Below, in pieces: positions 22,884-32,025 of a DNA stretch of 64,000 bases (positions within the stretch are counted from its first letter, which is position 1; each line of letters opens with the position of its first letter). Position numbers and translations under genes: made by a program. Where the stretch lies: the NCBI RefSeq assembly GCF_021043365.1, contig NZ_JAJNDU010000001.1, forward strand, positions 248,001 through 312,000, read 5' to 3'. Under the pieces are notes generated by a model. It searched no databases. It was not told the origin of the DNA and saw only the letters and a list, made by a program, of their open reading frames with translations. This DNA is from Sphingomonas sp. IC-11. GTDB taxonomy: Bacteria; Pseudomonadota; Alphaproteobacteria; Sphingomonadales; Sphingomonadaceae.

Positions 22884-24164
22884 ATGCGCTCGATCGTTCC
22901 ATCCATAACGGTTGCTGATGCCCATGTGGCGTTGGTCTCGTCATTGCGGGCGCAAGGCTTCTCGATGACGGCGCCAACCGGTCGTCCGCACGCTGATACG
23001 GCGTGGCTGGTGGCAGAAGGGGAGGCATCGCCCGTGCCGTCACGGACGGTGGTGCTGGCCCGTGGGGAGCGCAGGGTGATGCCGTTTCGCGACGGTGCGC
23101 CCGCTCGTCTCACGTTTGATCATGCGGATTCCGTAGTCGGGAACGCCTTTGTTCGCGCACTGGCCGGCGGGCCCGAGCTGCCGACCGCCGCCGATCCCGA
23201 AAGCCTCGCCCTGTTCGCGCTCGCCGAGCGGGTGGCAGAGGCCGATATCACCGTGCTCATCAACGGCCCGACCGGCACCGGCAAGGAAGTGCTGGCGCGC
23301 GCGATCCATCGCAATTCGGCGCGGCGTGACGGACCGTTCATTGCCATCAATTGCGCAGCGCTGCCGGAAACCATGCTGGAGGCAATGCTGTTCGGCCATG
23401 TGAAGGGCAGCTTCACCGGTGCGTCTGCCGCAGGCGACGGCTTCTTCCGCGCCGCCAATGGCGGAACCATCGTGCTTGATGAAGTGGCCGAAATGCCGCT
23501 GCCGCTTCAGGCCAAGCTGCTGCGCGTTCTTCAGGAGCGCGAAGTGGTGCCAATCGGCGCGACGCATCCGGTACCGATCGACGTGCGCGTGGTGGCCTGT
23601 GCCAACCGCGATCTTCAGGAAGAGGTTGCTGCCGGACGCTTCCGCTCGGACCTTTACTATCGCCTTTCGGTCTTTCCGCTGACCACGCGCGCGCTGGCTG
23701 ACCGCGCACAGGATGTGCCGGCGCTCGCTGCCACCATGATCCTGCGTCACGCCGGTTCTCGCGCAGTCGTGCCGTGGCCCTCGCATGAGGCGATTGCCAA
23801 GCTCAGCAGTCACGACTGGCCGGGCAATGTGCGTGAGCTGGAGAATGTGATTCAGCGCGCGCTGCTGTTCTGTGGCGGGGATACGATCGAGGCCGAGCAC
23901 ATCGTCTTCGACCGGGCTGCCGCGCCGCGCCCGCCAGTGTTCGCCAACGAGCCTGCCGCGCCCGGTTCGGCGACGCTGGGATCGGTCGTCCAGCTCTCCG
24001 AATTTGCCGCCATTCGTGAGACTTTGAAGGCGTGCGGCGGAAATCGTATCGAAACTGCCCGCCGCCTCGGCATTTCGGAACGAACCTTGCGTTACCGTCT
24101 CGCGAAGGCGCGCGAGCAGGGTGAAGAGATCGCTGCGCCGCATGATCGGAGACTGACGGCATGA
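22884..24164 (+). CDS. flbD: Sigma-54-dependent flagellar transcriptional activator, FlbD/FleQ-like
   Basis: Enhancer-binding protein of 426 residues. The N-terminal 100 residues show no phosphoacceptor receiver pattern. The AAA+ domain carries Walker A GPTGTGKE (128-135), the sigma-54 contact loop GSFTGA (175-180; the usual form is GAFTGA) and Walker B TIVLDEV (195-201). The Fis-type helix-turn-helix at the end includes NRIETARRLGISERTLRYRL. Its gene overlaps fliE by 4 bp (ATGA) and is divergent from the flagellins. It is the likely activator of the five sigma-54 promoters described here. Confidence 0.9.
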   Translation: MRSIVPSITVADAHVALVSSLRAQGFSMTAPTGRPHADTAWLVAEGEASPVPSRTVVLARGERRVMPFRDGAPARLTFDHADSVVGNAFVRALAGGPELPTAADPESLALFALAERVAEADITVLINGPTGTGKEVLARAIHRNSARRDGPFIAINCAALPETMLEAMLFGHVKGSFTGASAAGDGFFRAANGGTIVLDEVAEMPLPLQAKLLRVLQEREVVPIGATHPVPIDVRVVACANRDLQEEVAAGRFRSDLYYRLSVFPLTTRALADRAQDVPALAATMILRHAGSRAVVPWPSHEAIAKLSSHDWPGNVRELENVIQRALLFCGGDTIEAEHIVFDRAAAPRPPVFANEPAAPGSATLGSVVQLSEFAAIRETLKACGGNRIETARRLGISERTLRYRLAKAREQGEEIAAPHDRRLTA

Positions 24165-24523
24165 GCGGTGTTGGAGGTGTAGGCGGGATCGACCGGGTGA
24201 TGGCGCTGCGTGCCCAGATCCTGGAACGTAACGCTGCGCTGAGCCGGGCGAACGCGACGGTGGCTGCGGCAGACACGACGCCCGCGTCGGGTGCGCAGCA
24301 GGCGGGCAGCTTCGCCGCAACGATGGAAACGGCGCTTCAGTCGGTCAACAACCAGTCGCAGAAAGCGTCGGCCCTGTCCGAAGCGTACGAGCGCGGCGAA
24401 ACGGTGGATATCGCCAAGGTGATGCTCGCCCGCCAGGAAGCCTCCGTCGGCTTCGAAGCGACGCTGCAAGTCCGCAACAAGATCCTGTCCGCGTACAAGG
24501 ACATCATGAGCATGCCGGTCTGA
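24161..24523 (+). CDS. fliE: Flagellar hook-basal body complex protein FliE
   Basis: MS ring-rod junction protein of 120 residues. The C-terminal half carries the family pattern (FAATMETALQSVNNQSQKAS, then ARQEASVGFEATLQVRNK). The N-terminus is Ala rich. Start overlaps the activator gene; fliF begins 1 bp after the stop. Confidence 0.92.
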   Translation: MSGVGGVGGIDRVMALRAQILERNAALSRANATVAAADTTPASGAQQAGSFAATMETALQSVNNQSQKASALSEAYERGETVDIAKVMLARQEASVGFEATLQVRNKILSAYKDIMSMPV

Positions 24524-24524
24524 T

Positions 24525-26228
24525 ATGGCTAACGCACTCGCCCCTTCGAACGCCGTGATCCCTGAACGCTTCGCCAATCCGCTGAAGCAGATCCAGGGTG
24601 TCTTCGCGCAGCCTGCGGTCCGCAAGGCGGGCCCGATGGCGCTGATGGTCAGCCTCATCGGCGCCTCCGCCCTCGCATGGTCGGCATTGTCCACGCCGCC
24701 GCAGAAGATGCTCTATTCGGGCCTGCCCGATGCCGACAAGGCGGCCGTCACCCAGGCGCTGTCCGCCGCCAGCATCGACAGCCAGATCGATGACGCGACC
24801 GATGCCGTGACGGTGAACGAAGAGGATTATTCCCGTGCCCGCCTGCTGCTCGCCGGCCAGGGCCTGCCGAAGGCGGCGCCGGGTGGTTATGCGATCCTCG
24901 ATCAGCTGCCGATGGGCGTCAGCCGCGCCGTGGAAGGCGAGCGACTGCGCCAGGCACGCGAGACCGAGCTCGCACGCTCGATCCAGGAGATCGACGTCGT
25001 CACCGAGGCGCGCGTGCACCTGGCGATGCCGGAATCGAGCGTGTTCGTGCGCGACAATGCGCAGCCAAGCGCCTCCGTTGTGGTGAAGCTGCAGGGTGGC
25101 CGTGCGCTGAGCGAAGCGCAGGTGCAGTCGATCATCAATCTCGTTGCGTCGTCCGTGCCGGGCATGAAGCCCGAAGCGGTGACGATCGTCGACCAGATGG
25201 GCGGGCTCCTTTCCAAGCCGGGCGGCGCCGGGCAGAGCGGCACAGAGCAGCGCATTGCCCTGCAACAGCAGGTCGAGGAAAAGTATCGCACGCAGCTGAT
25301 CCAGCTGCTGACGCCGCTCGTCGGGACCGGCAACTTCACGGCCGAGGTTCAGGCCGACGTCAACATGGACGAAACGTCCGCAACGCGCGAAAGCTACGAC
25401 AAGGAAGGCGCGCTGCGTGCCGAAACCGGCAATTGGACCGGCAACCAGGCGCAGGACGGACAAGCGCCCGGCGGCATCCCCGGTGCGCTCAGCAACACGC
25501 CGCCGCCCGCCGCCGCGCTTCAGCAGCCGCAGGCCGCGACCGGCGCCAATGGGCAGGCTGCGCAGGCCGGTCAGCCGGTCGCCGGCGGCCCCGCGCCGAA
25601 CCCGAACAAGCAGTCGGACCAGTTCGCCCGCTCCTACGATCTTGGCCGCGAAGTCTCCGTTACGCGTGCAGCGCCGGGCGGCGTCAAGCGCCTGTCCGTC
25701 GCCGTGCTGCTGCGCGAGCCGGAGAAGGGCAAGCGCACCGCGATGGAGATCAACCAGATCACCGAGCTGGTCCGCTCTGCCGTTGGTTATGATCAGGCCC
25801 GCAACGATCAGGTGACGGTAATCAGCCGCAAGTTCGCCGGCGAGGCGGATGCGGCAAATGACGGTCCTGCCTGGTACGACAACAGCTGGATGCCGGTCAT
25901 CGCCCGCAACCTGACTGCGGTGATTATCGCGCTGCTGGTGCTGCTGCTCGGCGTCCGTCCGCTGGCCAAGGCGCTGATGAAGAAAAAGGAAGAGGCGGAG
26001 GCCCCGGGCCGCTCGGCGCTTGGCTTTGCCGCGGATGGCACCGCCGCGGGCGAGGAGGGCGAGGCCGCTCGCGCTGAGATCGCCGTCGCCCCGCCGGTGA
26101 CACTCGACGAGATCGAGGCGAGCCGCAATTACGATGAGCGCATCGGCAAGGTGCGTGGCTTCACCCGCGACAATCCGGCGCGCGCTGCGCTGGCGGTGCG
26201 CGACATGATGAAGGCGACCGCGCAGTGA
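24525..26228 (+). CDS. fliF: Flagellar MS-ring protein FliF
   Basis: MS-ring subunit of the inner membrane, 567 residues. One membrane helix near 37-57, the ring-building periplasmic domain (MLYSGLPDADKAAVTQAL, GYAILDQLPMGVSRAVEGER), a long Ala/Gln/Pro-rich insertion near 310-360, and a second helix near 460-480. The cytoplasmic tail ends in the FliG-binding motif region (NPARAALAVRDMMKATAQ). It overlaps fliG by 4 bp. Confidence 0.96.
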   Translation: MANALAPSNAVIPERFANPLKQIQGVFAQPAVRKAGPMALMVSLIGASALAWSALSTPPQKMLYSGLPDADKAAVTQALSAASIDSQIDDATDAVTVNEEDYSRARLLLAGQGLPKAAPGGYAILDQLPMGVSRAVEGERLRQARETELARSIQEIDVVTEARVHLAMPESSVFVRDNAQPSASVVVKLQGGRALSEAQVQSIINLVASSVPGMKPEAVTIVDQMGGLLSKPGGAGQSGTEQRIALQQQVEEKYRTQLIQLLTPLVGTGNFTAEVQADVNMDETSATRESYDKEGALRAETGNWTGNQAQDGQAPGGIPGALSNTPPPAAALQQPQAATGANGQAAQAGQPVAGGPAPNPNKQSDQFARSYDLGREVSVTRAAPGGVKRLSVAVLLREPEKGKRTAMEINQITELVRSAVGYDQARNDQVTVISRKFAGEADAANDGPAWYDNSWMPVIARNLTAVIIALLVLLLGVRPLAKALMKKKEEAEAPGRSALGFAADGTAAGEEGEAARAEIAVAPPVTLDEIEASRNYDERIGKVRGFTRDNPARAALAVRDMMKATAQ

Positions 26229-27235
26229 GCGAAGTCGCGCTTCGCACCTTCACCGGCACCGAGCGTGCCGCGGTGCTGATGATGCTGGTGGGCGAGGAGG
26301 AAGCCGCGGCGATCCTCCAGAAGCTGGAGCCCGACGAGGTGCGCGAGCTGGGCCGTGCTATGTACACCGTTGCCGACGTCAGCGAAGCCGACGTCGAAGG
26401 CGTACTCGACGATTTCGTCGGCCGCGCCCGCGAGCGGACCGGCATCACCTTTGATCCCAAGCCCAAGATCGAGGCCGTGATGCACCGCGCGCTGGGGCAG
26501 GAGAAGGCGGAAAGCGTGCTTGCTCGCATCACGCCGCCGGAAGCGGCATGCGAGATCGAGCTGCTCGACTGGCTGGACGCGACCGACATCGCGGCGATGA
26601 TCGAAAAGGAGCATCCGCAGGTCTGCGCGCTGCTGATCGCCAACCTCGATCCCGCAGTCGGCGCGCAGGTGCTGGAACTGCTGCCCGATGCGGCGCAGCC
26701 CGAAATCCTGCACCGGATCGCGAAGCTTGGCCCGATCACGCCCGAGGCGGTCGAGACGCTGAAGACGATGATCGGCAGCCGCGCCGTGAGCGCCGCGCAG
26801 GGCACGCAGGTGAAGCTGGGCGGTACGCGCGAGGCGGCGAAGATCCTGCAGGGCGCACGCAAGGCGACCGAGCAGCGGGTGATGCCCAAGCTGTTCAAGC
26901 TGGACAAGGAAACCGCGCGGGCGATCGAGGAGGCGATGTTCGTCTTCGACAACCTGCTCGACATGGACGACAAGAATCTGGGCACGCTGATCCGCAACAT
27001 CGACAGCGATATCCTGACCCGCGCGTTGAAGGGCGTGGACGAGGCGGCGCGCAATCGCTTCCTCGGCTGCATGTCCGCTCGCGCCGCGGACGGCATCCGC
27101 GACGAGATGGAAGCGCGCGGCCCGATGCGCCTGTCCGAGGTGCTCGATGCGCAGAAGGCGATCATCGCCATCGCCCGCACGCTCGCCAAGGACGGCACGA
27201 TCATGATGGGTGGGGGCGAAGACGATTATGTCTGA
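26225..27235 (+). CDS. fliG: Flagellar motor switch protein FliG
   Basis: Rotor protein that receives torque from MotA, 336 residues from a GTG overlapping the fliF stop. The N-terminal domain (GEEEAAAILQKLEPDEVREL), the middle domain with its EHPQ motif (EKEHPQVCALLIANLD) and the C-terminal charged helix region (ARNRFLGCMSARAADGIRDE) are in order. Confidence 0.96.
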   Translation: MSEVALRTFTGTERAAVLMMLVGEEEAAAILQKLEPDEVRELGRAMYTVADVSEADVEGVLDDFVGRARERTGITFDPKPKIEAVMHRALGQEKAESVLARITPPEAACEIELLDWLDATDIAAMIEKEHPQVCALLIANLDPAVGAQVLELLPDAAQPEILHRIAKLGPITPEAVETLKTMIGSRAVSAAQGTQVKLGGTREAAKILQGARKATEQRVMPKLFKLDKETARAIEEAMFVFDNLLDMDDKNLGTLIRNIDSDILTRALKGVDEAARNRFLGCMSARAADGIRDEMEARGPMRLSEVLDAQKAIIAIARTLAKDGTIMMGGGEDDYV

Positions 27236-27977
27236 GGCAGCCATGTCGGGGGCAGCGGCCAATGTGTTCGTCGCCGGCTTCGCGCCGCGCCAGGACGATG
27301 CGGCGGTTCGCCTGCAGCGGGTCTTTGCCGAACGGCCTGCCGGCTTTGCACCCGGCGATCTGATCGCGCGGATCGAGGAGGCGTTTTCTGCCTCATCGCA
27401 GCCGCACGGCATGCCGGTGCCAGAGCCCGAAGCAGCGGCACAGCCGCCCGCGATGGATCCAGTCGCTGCCGCCATGGCCGAAGTGTCGGCGATCGACCCT
27501 CTGGTCGAAGCTCATCAGGCCGGCTTCGACGCGGGCTATGCCGCTGCGCGCGCGGAATATGAGGCATCGGCCGCTCGCGACCTCGCGCTGATCGAGGGGA
27601 TTGCCGCCGCGCTGAAATCCGACGAGCGGATCGATCGGGAACGGATTGCGCGGCAGCTTCGCCAAACGGTGCTGCATCTCGTCGGCGGGCTCATCGGCCA
27701 GACCGGCATTGCCGGCGATCTCCTCGCCGGGCGGGTCGAGGCGGCCGCCGAGCTGCTCGCCGATCAGGCGGAAAGCGCTATCCTGCGCGTGAACCCGGAG
27801 GATGTCGGCCTGCTCCATGGCCGCCTGCCGGACACGATCTTTGCCGTCGGCGATGCAACACTGGCTCGTGGCTCCTTCGTGCTGGAGGCTGCCTCCACCA
27901 TCGTCGAGGATGGGCCGGACCTCTGGCTGGAACAGCTCACCAGCGCGCTCGACAAGGTCGCCGTTCCCGCTCTCTGA
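27228..27977 (+). CDS. fliH: Flagellar assembly protein FliH
   Basis: Negative regulator and tether of the FliI ATPase. 249 residues starting MSEAAMSGAAANVF at an ATG overlapping the fliG stop by 8 bp. The GFDAGYAAARAEYEA glycine-repeat helix is typical of FliH. The C-terminal half contains RQLRQTVLHLVGGLIGQ and LRVNPEDVGLL. Weakly conserved family; operon order supports it. Confidence 0.85.
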   Translation: MSEAAMSGAAANVFVAGFAPRQDDAAVRLQRVFAERPAGFAPGDLIARIEEAFSASSQPHGMPVPEPEAAAQPPAMDPVAAAMAEVSAIDPLVEAHQAGFDAGYAAARAEYEASAARDLALIEGIAAALKSDERIDRERIARQLRQTVLHLVGGLIGQTGIAGDLLAGRVEAAAELLADQAESAILRVNPEDVGLLHGRLPDTIFAVGDATLARGSFVLEAASTIVEDGPDLWLEQLTSALDKVAVPAL

Positions 27978-28033
27978 CCATCGCATCGTCGGGGGCGATT
28001 GCGCCCACCGTCGCTGGTTATCCAGGATCGTAG

Positions 28034-29362
28034 ATGCTCAACCGTTTCACCGCCGATTACCTTGAATCGCTGGGCAACGCCGATTTTCGTCCGGCGCCCA
28101 AGGTCGCTGGTCGGCTCGCCTCTTATGATGGCCTGTTGATGGAGGCGGTCGGCCTGACGCTGCCGGTCGGCACGATATGCCGGATCGGTGATGCGCGCGT
28201 GGGCGTGGAGGCGGAGGTGATCGGCTTTCGCAACGGCCGCACCTTGCTGATGAACCTCGGCGGACCCGCCGCGCTGCTGCCGCAGATGCCAGTCCGCCCG
28301 ACCGGGGCGCCGGGCGAGGCGGAAGTTGGCGAGGCACTGCTCGGCCGCGTCGTTGATGGTGCCGGCAATCCGATTGATGGCCTCGGCCCCATTCGCGGCG
28401 CCGGTCGGTGGCCGCTCGCCGGCAAGCTCCAGTCCCCGCTCGATCGTGGCCGCGTGCTGGAGCCGCTGGACGTGGGCGTGCGCGCGATCAACGGGCTCCT
28501 CACCATCGGCAAGGGCCAGCGCGTCGGTATCATGGCGGGTTCGGGTGTCGGCAAGTCGGTGCTGCTCGGCATGATGGTGCGTGCGGCCAAGGCCGACGTG
28601 ATCGTCATCGGCCTGATCGGTGAGCGTAGCCGCGAAGTTGCCGACTTCCTTGAAACCAAGGTGGCGGGCGAGGCGCGCAAGCGCTCCGTCGTGGTTGCCG
28701 TTCCGGCCAATCACTCGCCGGTGCTGCGCATCCGCGGCGCGCTGCGCGCGACCGCCATTGCCGAGGCGTTTCGTGACGAGGGCAAGAACGTGCTGCTCAT
28801 CATGGATTCGCTCACCCGCGTGGCGCACGCCGGGCGCGAGATCGGCCTGGCGCTCGGCGAGCCGGCATCGGCGCGCGGCTATCCGCCGTCGGCCATCGCG
28901 ATGCTGCCCAATCTGATCGAGCGTGCGGGCACCGACGTGAACACCGGCGGCGCGATAACCGCCATCTACACCGTGCTGGCGGATGGTGACGACGGCAATG
29001 ATCCGGTGGTCGATTCTGCCCGCTCGATCCTGGACGGCCATATCGTGCTGAGCCGCGCGCTCGCCGAACATGCCGTTTATCCCGCGATCGACGTATCCAA
29101 ATCGGTTAGTCGCGTGATGACGGATATTGCGGTTAAGCCGCACGTCCAGGCCGCGCGCGTGCTGCGTCGCCATCTCGCGACCTACGAAGAAAATCGCGAT
29201 CTGGTGCTGATGGGCGCCTATCGCGCTGGCGCGGATCCCGCGATTGATGCTGCCATCGCTTACCATCCCGCCGTCATGGAGTTCATCCGCCAGGATGCCG
29301 ACGCCAGCGTCTCGCTCGATGATGCGGTGGCGGAGCTGACCGGCGTGTTCGGCGATGGATAA
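28034..29362 (+). CDS. fliI: Flagellum-specific ATPase FliI
   Basis: Export ATPase of 442 residues. Walker A is GIMAGSGVGKSVLLGM and Walker B is VLLIMDSLTRVA, followed by the signature ASARGYPPSAIAMLPNLIER. Beta-barrel N-terminal domain precedes the catalytic domain. A 56-bp gap after fliH contains AGGAT before the ATG. It overlaps fliJ by 8 bp. Confidence 0.96.
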   Translation: MLNRFTADYLESLGNADFRPAPKVAGRLASYDGLLMEAVGLTLPVGTICRIGDARVGVEAEVIGFRNGRTLLMNLGGPAALLPQMPVRPTGAPGEAEVGEALLGRVVDGAGNPIDGLGPIRGAGRWPLAGKLQSPLDRGRVLEPLDVGVRAINGLLTIGKGQRVGIMAGSGVGKSVLLGMMVRAAKADVIVIGLIGERSREVADFLETKVAGEARKRSVVVAVPANHSPVLRIRGALRATAIAEAFRDEGKNVLLIMDSLTRVAHAGREIGLALGEPASARGYPPSAIAMLPNLIERAGTDVNTGGAITAIYTVLADGDDGNDPVVDSARSILDGHIVLSRALAEHAVYPAIDVSKSVSRVMTDIAVKPHVQAARVLRRHLATYEENRDLVLMGAYRAGADPAIDAAIAYHPAVMEFIRQDADASVSLDDAVAELTGVFGDG

Positions 29363-29771
29363 CAAGAAGCTCCAGCGCGTCCACCGCGTCCGCACGCTGC
29401 AACTGGGCCTTGCCCGTGCGGCGGAAATACGTGCGCAGGAGCAGGTCGCCAGCGAAACCGCCCTGTCGCAGCGGATCGCCCAGCTCGCTTCCGCCGTGGC
29501 GCCGGGGCAGGGAAGTGGCGCCGCCGTCTCCTTCGCCGCCATGGCGCATTATCGCGAAAAGCTTCACCGCAACGCCGAAGTGGTCGAGAACCGCGTGCGC
29601 AACGCGGCGGTGGAGGCAGAGCGAGCGGCAGAGGTGACCCGCTCGGCAAAGCGCGATCAGACGGCGGTCGAAAAGCTGATCGCCCGCGGCGAGGCAGAGG
29701 CGGCGCTGCGCGCCATCCGCGCGCTGCAAGATGCGCCGCCGACACGAAAGATCCGGCACGATCCTTGCTGA
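29355..29771 (+). CDS. fliJ: Flagellar export protein FliJ
   Basis: Coiled-coil stalk of the export ATPase, 138 residues. Almost entirely helical with many Ala, Gln, Arg and Glu (RVRTLQLGLARAAEIRAQEQ). It starts inside the fliI stop region (8-bp overlap). The -12 element of the fliK sigma-54 promoter touches its stop codon. Confidence 0.85.
   Translation: MDNKKLQRVHRVRTLQLGLARAAEIRAQEQVASETALSQRIAQLASAVAPGQGSGAAVSFAAMAHYREKLHRNAEVVENRVRNAAVEAERAAEVTRSAKRDQTAVEKLIARGEAEAALRAIRALQDAPPTRKIRHDPC
29754..29768 (+). promoter_or_regulatory. Sigma-54 promoter of fliK and downstream export genes
   Basis: CGGCACGATCCTTGC has exact GG/GC spacing with one mismatch (C for T at the first base). It ends immediately before the fliJ stop and lies 44 bp upstream of the fliK ATG, where transcription of fliKLMNOPQR-flhB can start separately from fliE-J. 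Confidence 0.68.
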
Positions 29772-29812
29772 TGGATTCGTCGACCTAACGCGACGAGACA
29801 CCCATCACCGCT

Positions 29813-31360
29813 ATGCTGCCGATCCCGTTCCTGTCTCCTAGTCCGGCCATGCCCGGGGCACCGGGCGCCTTGCCTGCCGCGGCGCCGGCGGGTCTGGACT
29901 TCTCCGCGCTGCTGCCCGGCTTCACAGTGCCGACCCTTCCTCGGCAGCGTGACGGCGAAGGCGGCAACATCTTGCCGGCAGTGCCCGGCAAGGATGAGGA
30001 AGCCGGCAATGACGCCTCGGCCGCGATCTGGATCGCTCCGCCCACCTGGCTGATTTCTTGCCCGCCGCCAGCCAGTATCGGCGCCGGGGAGGACGCCCCC
30101 GCGCTGCCCGCCAGCGGACCGGTGCGATCTGCCGATGTGCCGCTCTCCCCGGGGCAACTCACCGCTTTGCCCGTCCACGCGCCCGGGGCGGAGCAGGTCA
30201 CCGCATATCACACGCTGGCCGATCCCGGCGCGGCAGTGATTGCAGTGCCGGGTACGGCGCATCCCCTGTTTGCTGCAACGCCGCTTCCGACGTCGCCCGG
30301 ATCGGCCGTGCCTGACGTGCTCGCCGCCGCAGTCACGTCAGTCGAGTCCTTCGCCGTCCCGTTACAAGCCCGTAATGCATCGACCGCAGAAACGCAGGAT
30401 CTGGCGCTGCCGCCGACCGTGAATCCCGCCGCTGCCCCGGCTGGTCAGCCCCACGCCGGGGAAGCAATCATGTCTGCCCCCGGGCAGGGCCGCTCCCCGG
30501 TTTCCGAAACGGACGGTGCCTTCGTCACGCCATCAAACCCGGGACTGAGCGCGCCCACGGTGCAGCAGGGATCACCAGCACCGCTCCAGAAGGTTCCGGC
30601 CGAACAGGTCCGGCTTGACCAAGAACCTGCGGCCTCCATGCCGGCGCCGGTCTTGGAAGACCGTGTCTTCGTCGGCTCTGCCCGGAGCGAGCCGGAGCGG
30701 ATCGAAAACGCCAGCAACGGTGCGTCTCGGCTAGCGTCGCGGCCCCAGCTTCCCGCAGGCGCCACGTCCCAAATTTTTCCGTCAACGCAAGCGGGGCAGG
30801 TCGCTCCAGCCGCACAGATGTTCGCTGCTGCCATTCATCGCGCCGTGCGTGACGATCGGGCGGCAGACCAGGGGGAATTGCTGATCGCGCCGAGTGCCGC
30901 GCCCACGGCCGACCTCGCACCCCATCCTGTCGCCGCTATCGAAGGCGGCCGCCACGCTGCGCTTGATATGTTTCGCGATACGTGGCCGGCGAAGATGATC
31001 GAGCGCATCGAGATGATCCGCGACGCCATGGATGCGGTGGATACCAGCATCCGCCTGGTGCCCGACAAGCTCGGCACCATCGACGTGTCATTGCGGCGCG
31101 ACGGGGATAGGGTCGCAGTGCAATTCCATGCGCAGCAGGCCGAGACTCGCCAGTTGCTAGCCGATGCGCAACCGAAACTGGCCGAACTCGCCGAGGCGCG
31201 TGGCCTGAAGCTGACCGCGCAGGCCGGCCAGGGTGACGGGCAATCGCAGCACTCCCACCAACAGCAGCGCGCGCCGTCGCCGGCGCCGCTCTCCCCCCAC
31301 CGGCCGGGCCGCATCGCATCCGATGATGATGCCGCGCTCGCCGACGAACGAATCGCGTGA
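29813..31360 (+). CDS. fliK: Flagellar hook-length control protein FliK
   Basis: Secreted ruler and substrate-specificity switch, 515 residues. A long Ala/Pro-rich, poorly conserved N-terminal 380 residues is followed by the Flg_hook domain (IRLVPDKLGTIDVSLRRDGD, VAVQFHAQQAETRQLL). The gene carries an inverted CGGCAA-type repeat at 29972-29991 near its 5' end. Confidence 0.9.
   Translation: MLPIPFLSPSPAMPGAPGALPAAAPAGLDFSALLPGFTVPTLPRQRDGEGGNILPAVPGKDEEAGNDASAAIWIAPPTWLISCPPPASIGAGEDAPALPASGPVRSADVPLSPGQLTALPVHAPGAEQVTAYHTLADPGAAVIAVPGTAHPLFAATPLPTSPGSAVPDVLAAAVTSVESFAVPLQARNASTAETQDLALPPTVNPAAAPAGQPHAGEAIMSAPGQGRSPVSETDGAFVTPSNPGLSAPTVQQGSPAPLQKVPAEQVRLDQEPAASMPAPVLEDRVFVGSARSEPERIENASNGASRLASRPQLPAGATSQIFPSTQAGQVAPAAQMFAAAIHRAVRDDRAADQGELLIAPSAAPTADLAPHPVAAIEGGRHAALDMFRDTWPAKMIERIEMIRDAMDAVDTSIRLVPDKLGTIDVSLRRDGDRVAVQFHAQQAETRQLLADAQPKLAELAEARGLKLTAQAGQGDGQSQHSHQQQRAPSPAPLSPHRPGRIASDDDAALADERIA
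29972..29991. promoter_or_regulatory. TTGCCGG-N6-CCGGCAA inverted repeat inside fliK
   Basis: Perfect 7-bp arms, 6-nt spacer, about 205 bp downstream of the fliK sigma-54 promoter. Same half-site as at the flgB/motA gap. Downstream enhancers are known for flagellar sigma-54 promoters of Caulobacter, so a regulatory role is plausible despite its coding location. Confidence 0.4.
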
Positions 31361-31380
31361 CTGGCAAAAGGCGTTGAGCA

Positions 31381-32019
31381 GTGAGTGACAAGGATAAGGG
31401 CGCGACCGAATCGGCGCCGAATAAGAAGGGCAAGCTGGCCAAGATCCTGGTGATCGCGGGTGGCACCATCGTGCTCATCGGCGGCGGCGTCGGCGCCGGC
31501 CTCTATGCCGCAGGTTCTGGCATCATCGGCGGTTCGAGCGCTCATGCGGAGGACGAAAGCAAGCCGAAGCTGGTGCCCAAGAGTGATCAGAAGCGGGCCG
31601 AAGAAGGTAGCGGATCAGGGGGCGGCCACGGCGGCGACGCCGGCGGCGGCGGGTCGGGCCATGAAGGCAAGCCGACGCCGGAGGGGACTGGCGGCGAGCG
31701 CTATGCGTCCAATTATTTCGCGCTGGAAAAGGAGTTTACGGCGAACCTTCAGGACTCCGTCCACTTCATCCAGGTGGGTGTGGCGGTCTCCACGCCCTAT
31801 GACGACACCGTCATCCAGAACATCAAGACCAACGATATCGCGATCCGCTCTGCGATCCTGATGGCGCTGGGCGACACCACGGAAGACCAGGTCTTTTCCT
31901 CGCAGGGCAAGGCCGCGCTCGCAAAGCGGCTGACGGCCGCCATCAACAACACGCTTGAACAGAAAGAAGGCTTTGGCGGCGTCAGTAACGTCTACTTTAC
32001 CAATTTTGTTGTTCAGTGA
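31381..32019 (+). CDS. fliL: Flagellar basal body-associated protein FliL
   Basis: Inner-membrane protein that supports the stator, 212 residues from a GTG. One membrane helix near 20-44 (ILVIAGGTIVLIGGGVGAGL), then a Gly/His-rich linker at 78-98 (SGSGGGHGGDAGGGGSGHEG), then the periplasmic FliL domain (YFALEKEFTANLQDSVHFI). The linker is longer and more His/Gly rich than usual. Confidence 0.92.
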   Translation: MSDKDKGATESAPNKKGKLAKILVIAGGTIVLIGGGVGAGLYAAGSGIIGGSSAHAEDESKPKLVPKSDQKRAEEGSGSGGGHGGDAGGGGSGHEGKPTPEGTGGERYASNYFALEKEFTANLQDSVHFIQVGVAVSTPYDDTVIQNIKTNDIAIRSAILMALGDTTEDQVFSSQGKAALAKRLTAAINNTLEQKEGFGGVSNVYFTNFVVQ

Positions 32020-32025
32020 CCTCAC

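Noticed and set aside
27764..29542. 592-residue minus-strand open frame opposite fliI and fliJ
   Set aside because: Shadow of fliI; no conserved motifs or ribosome site.
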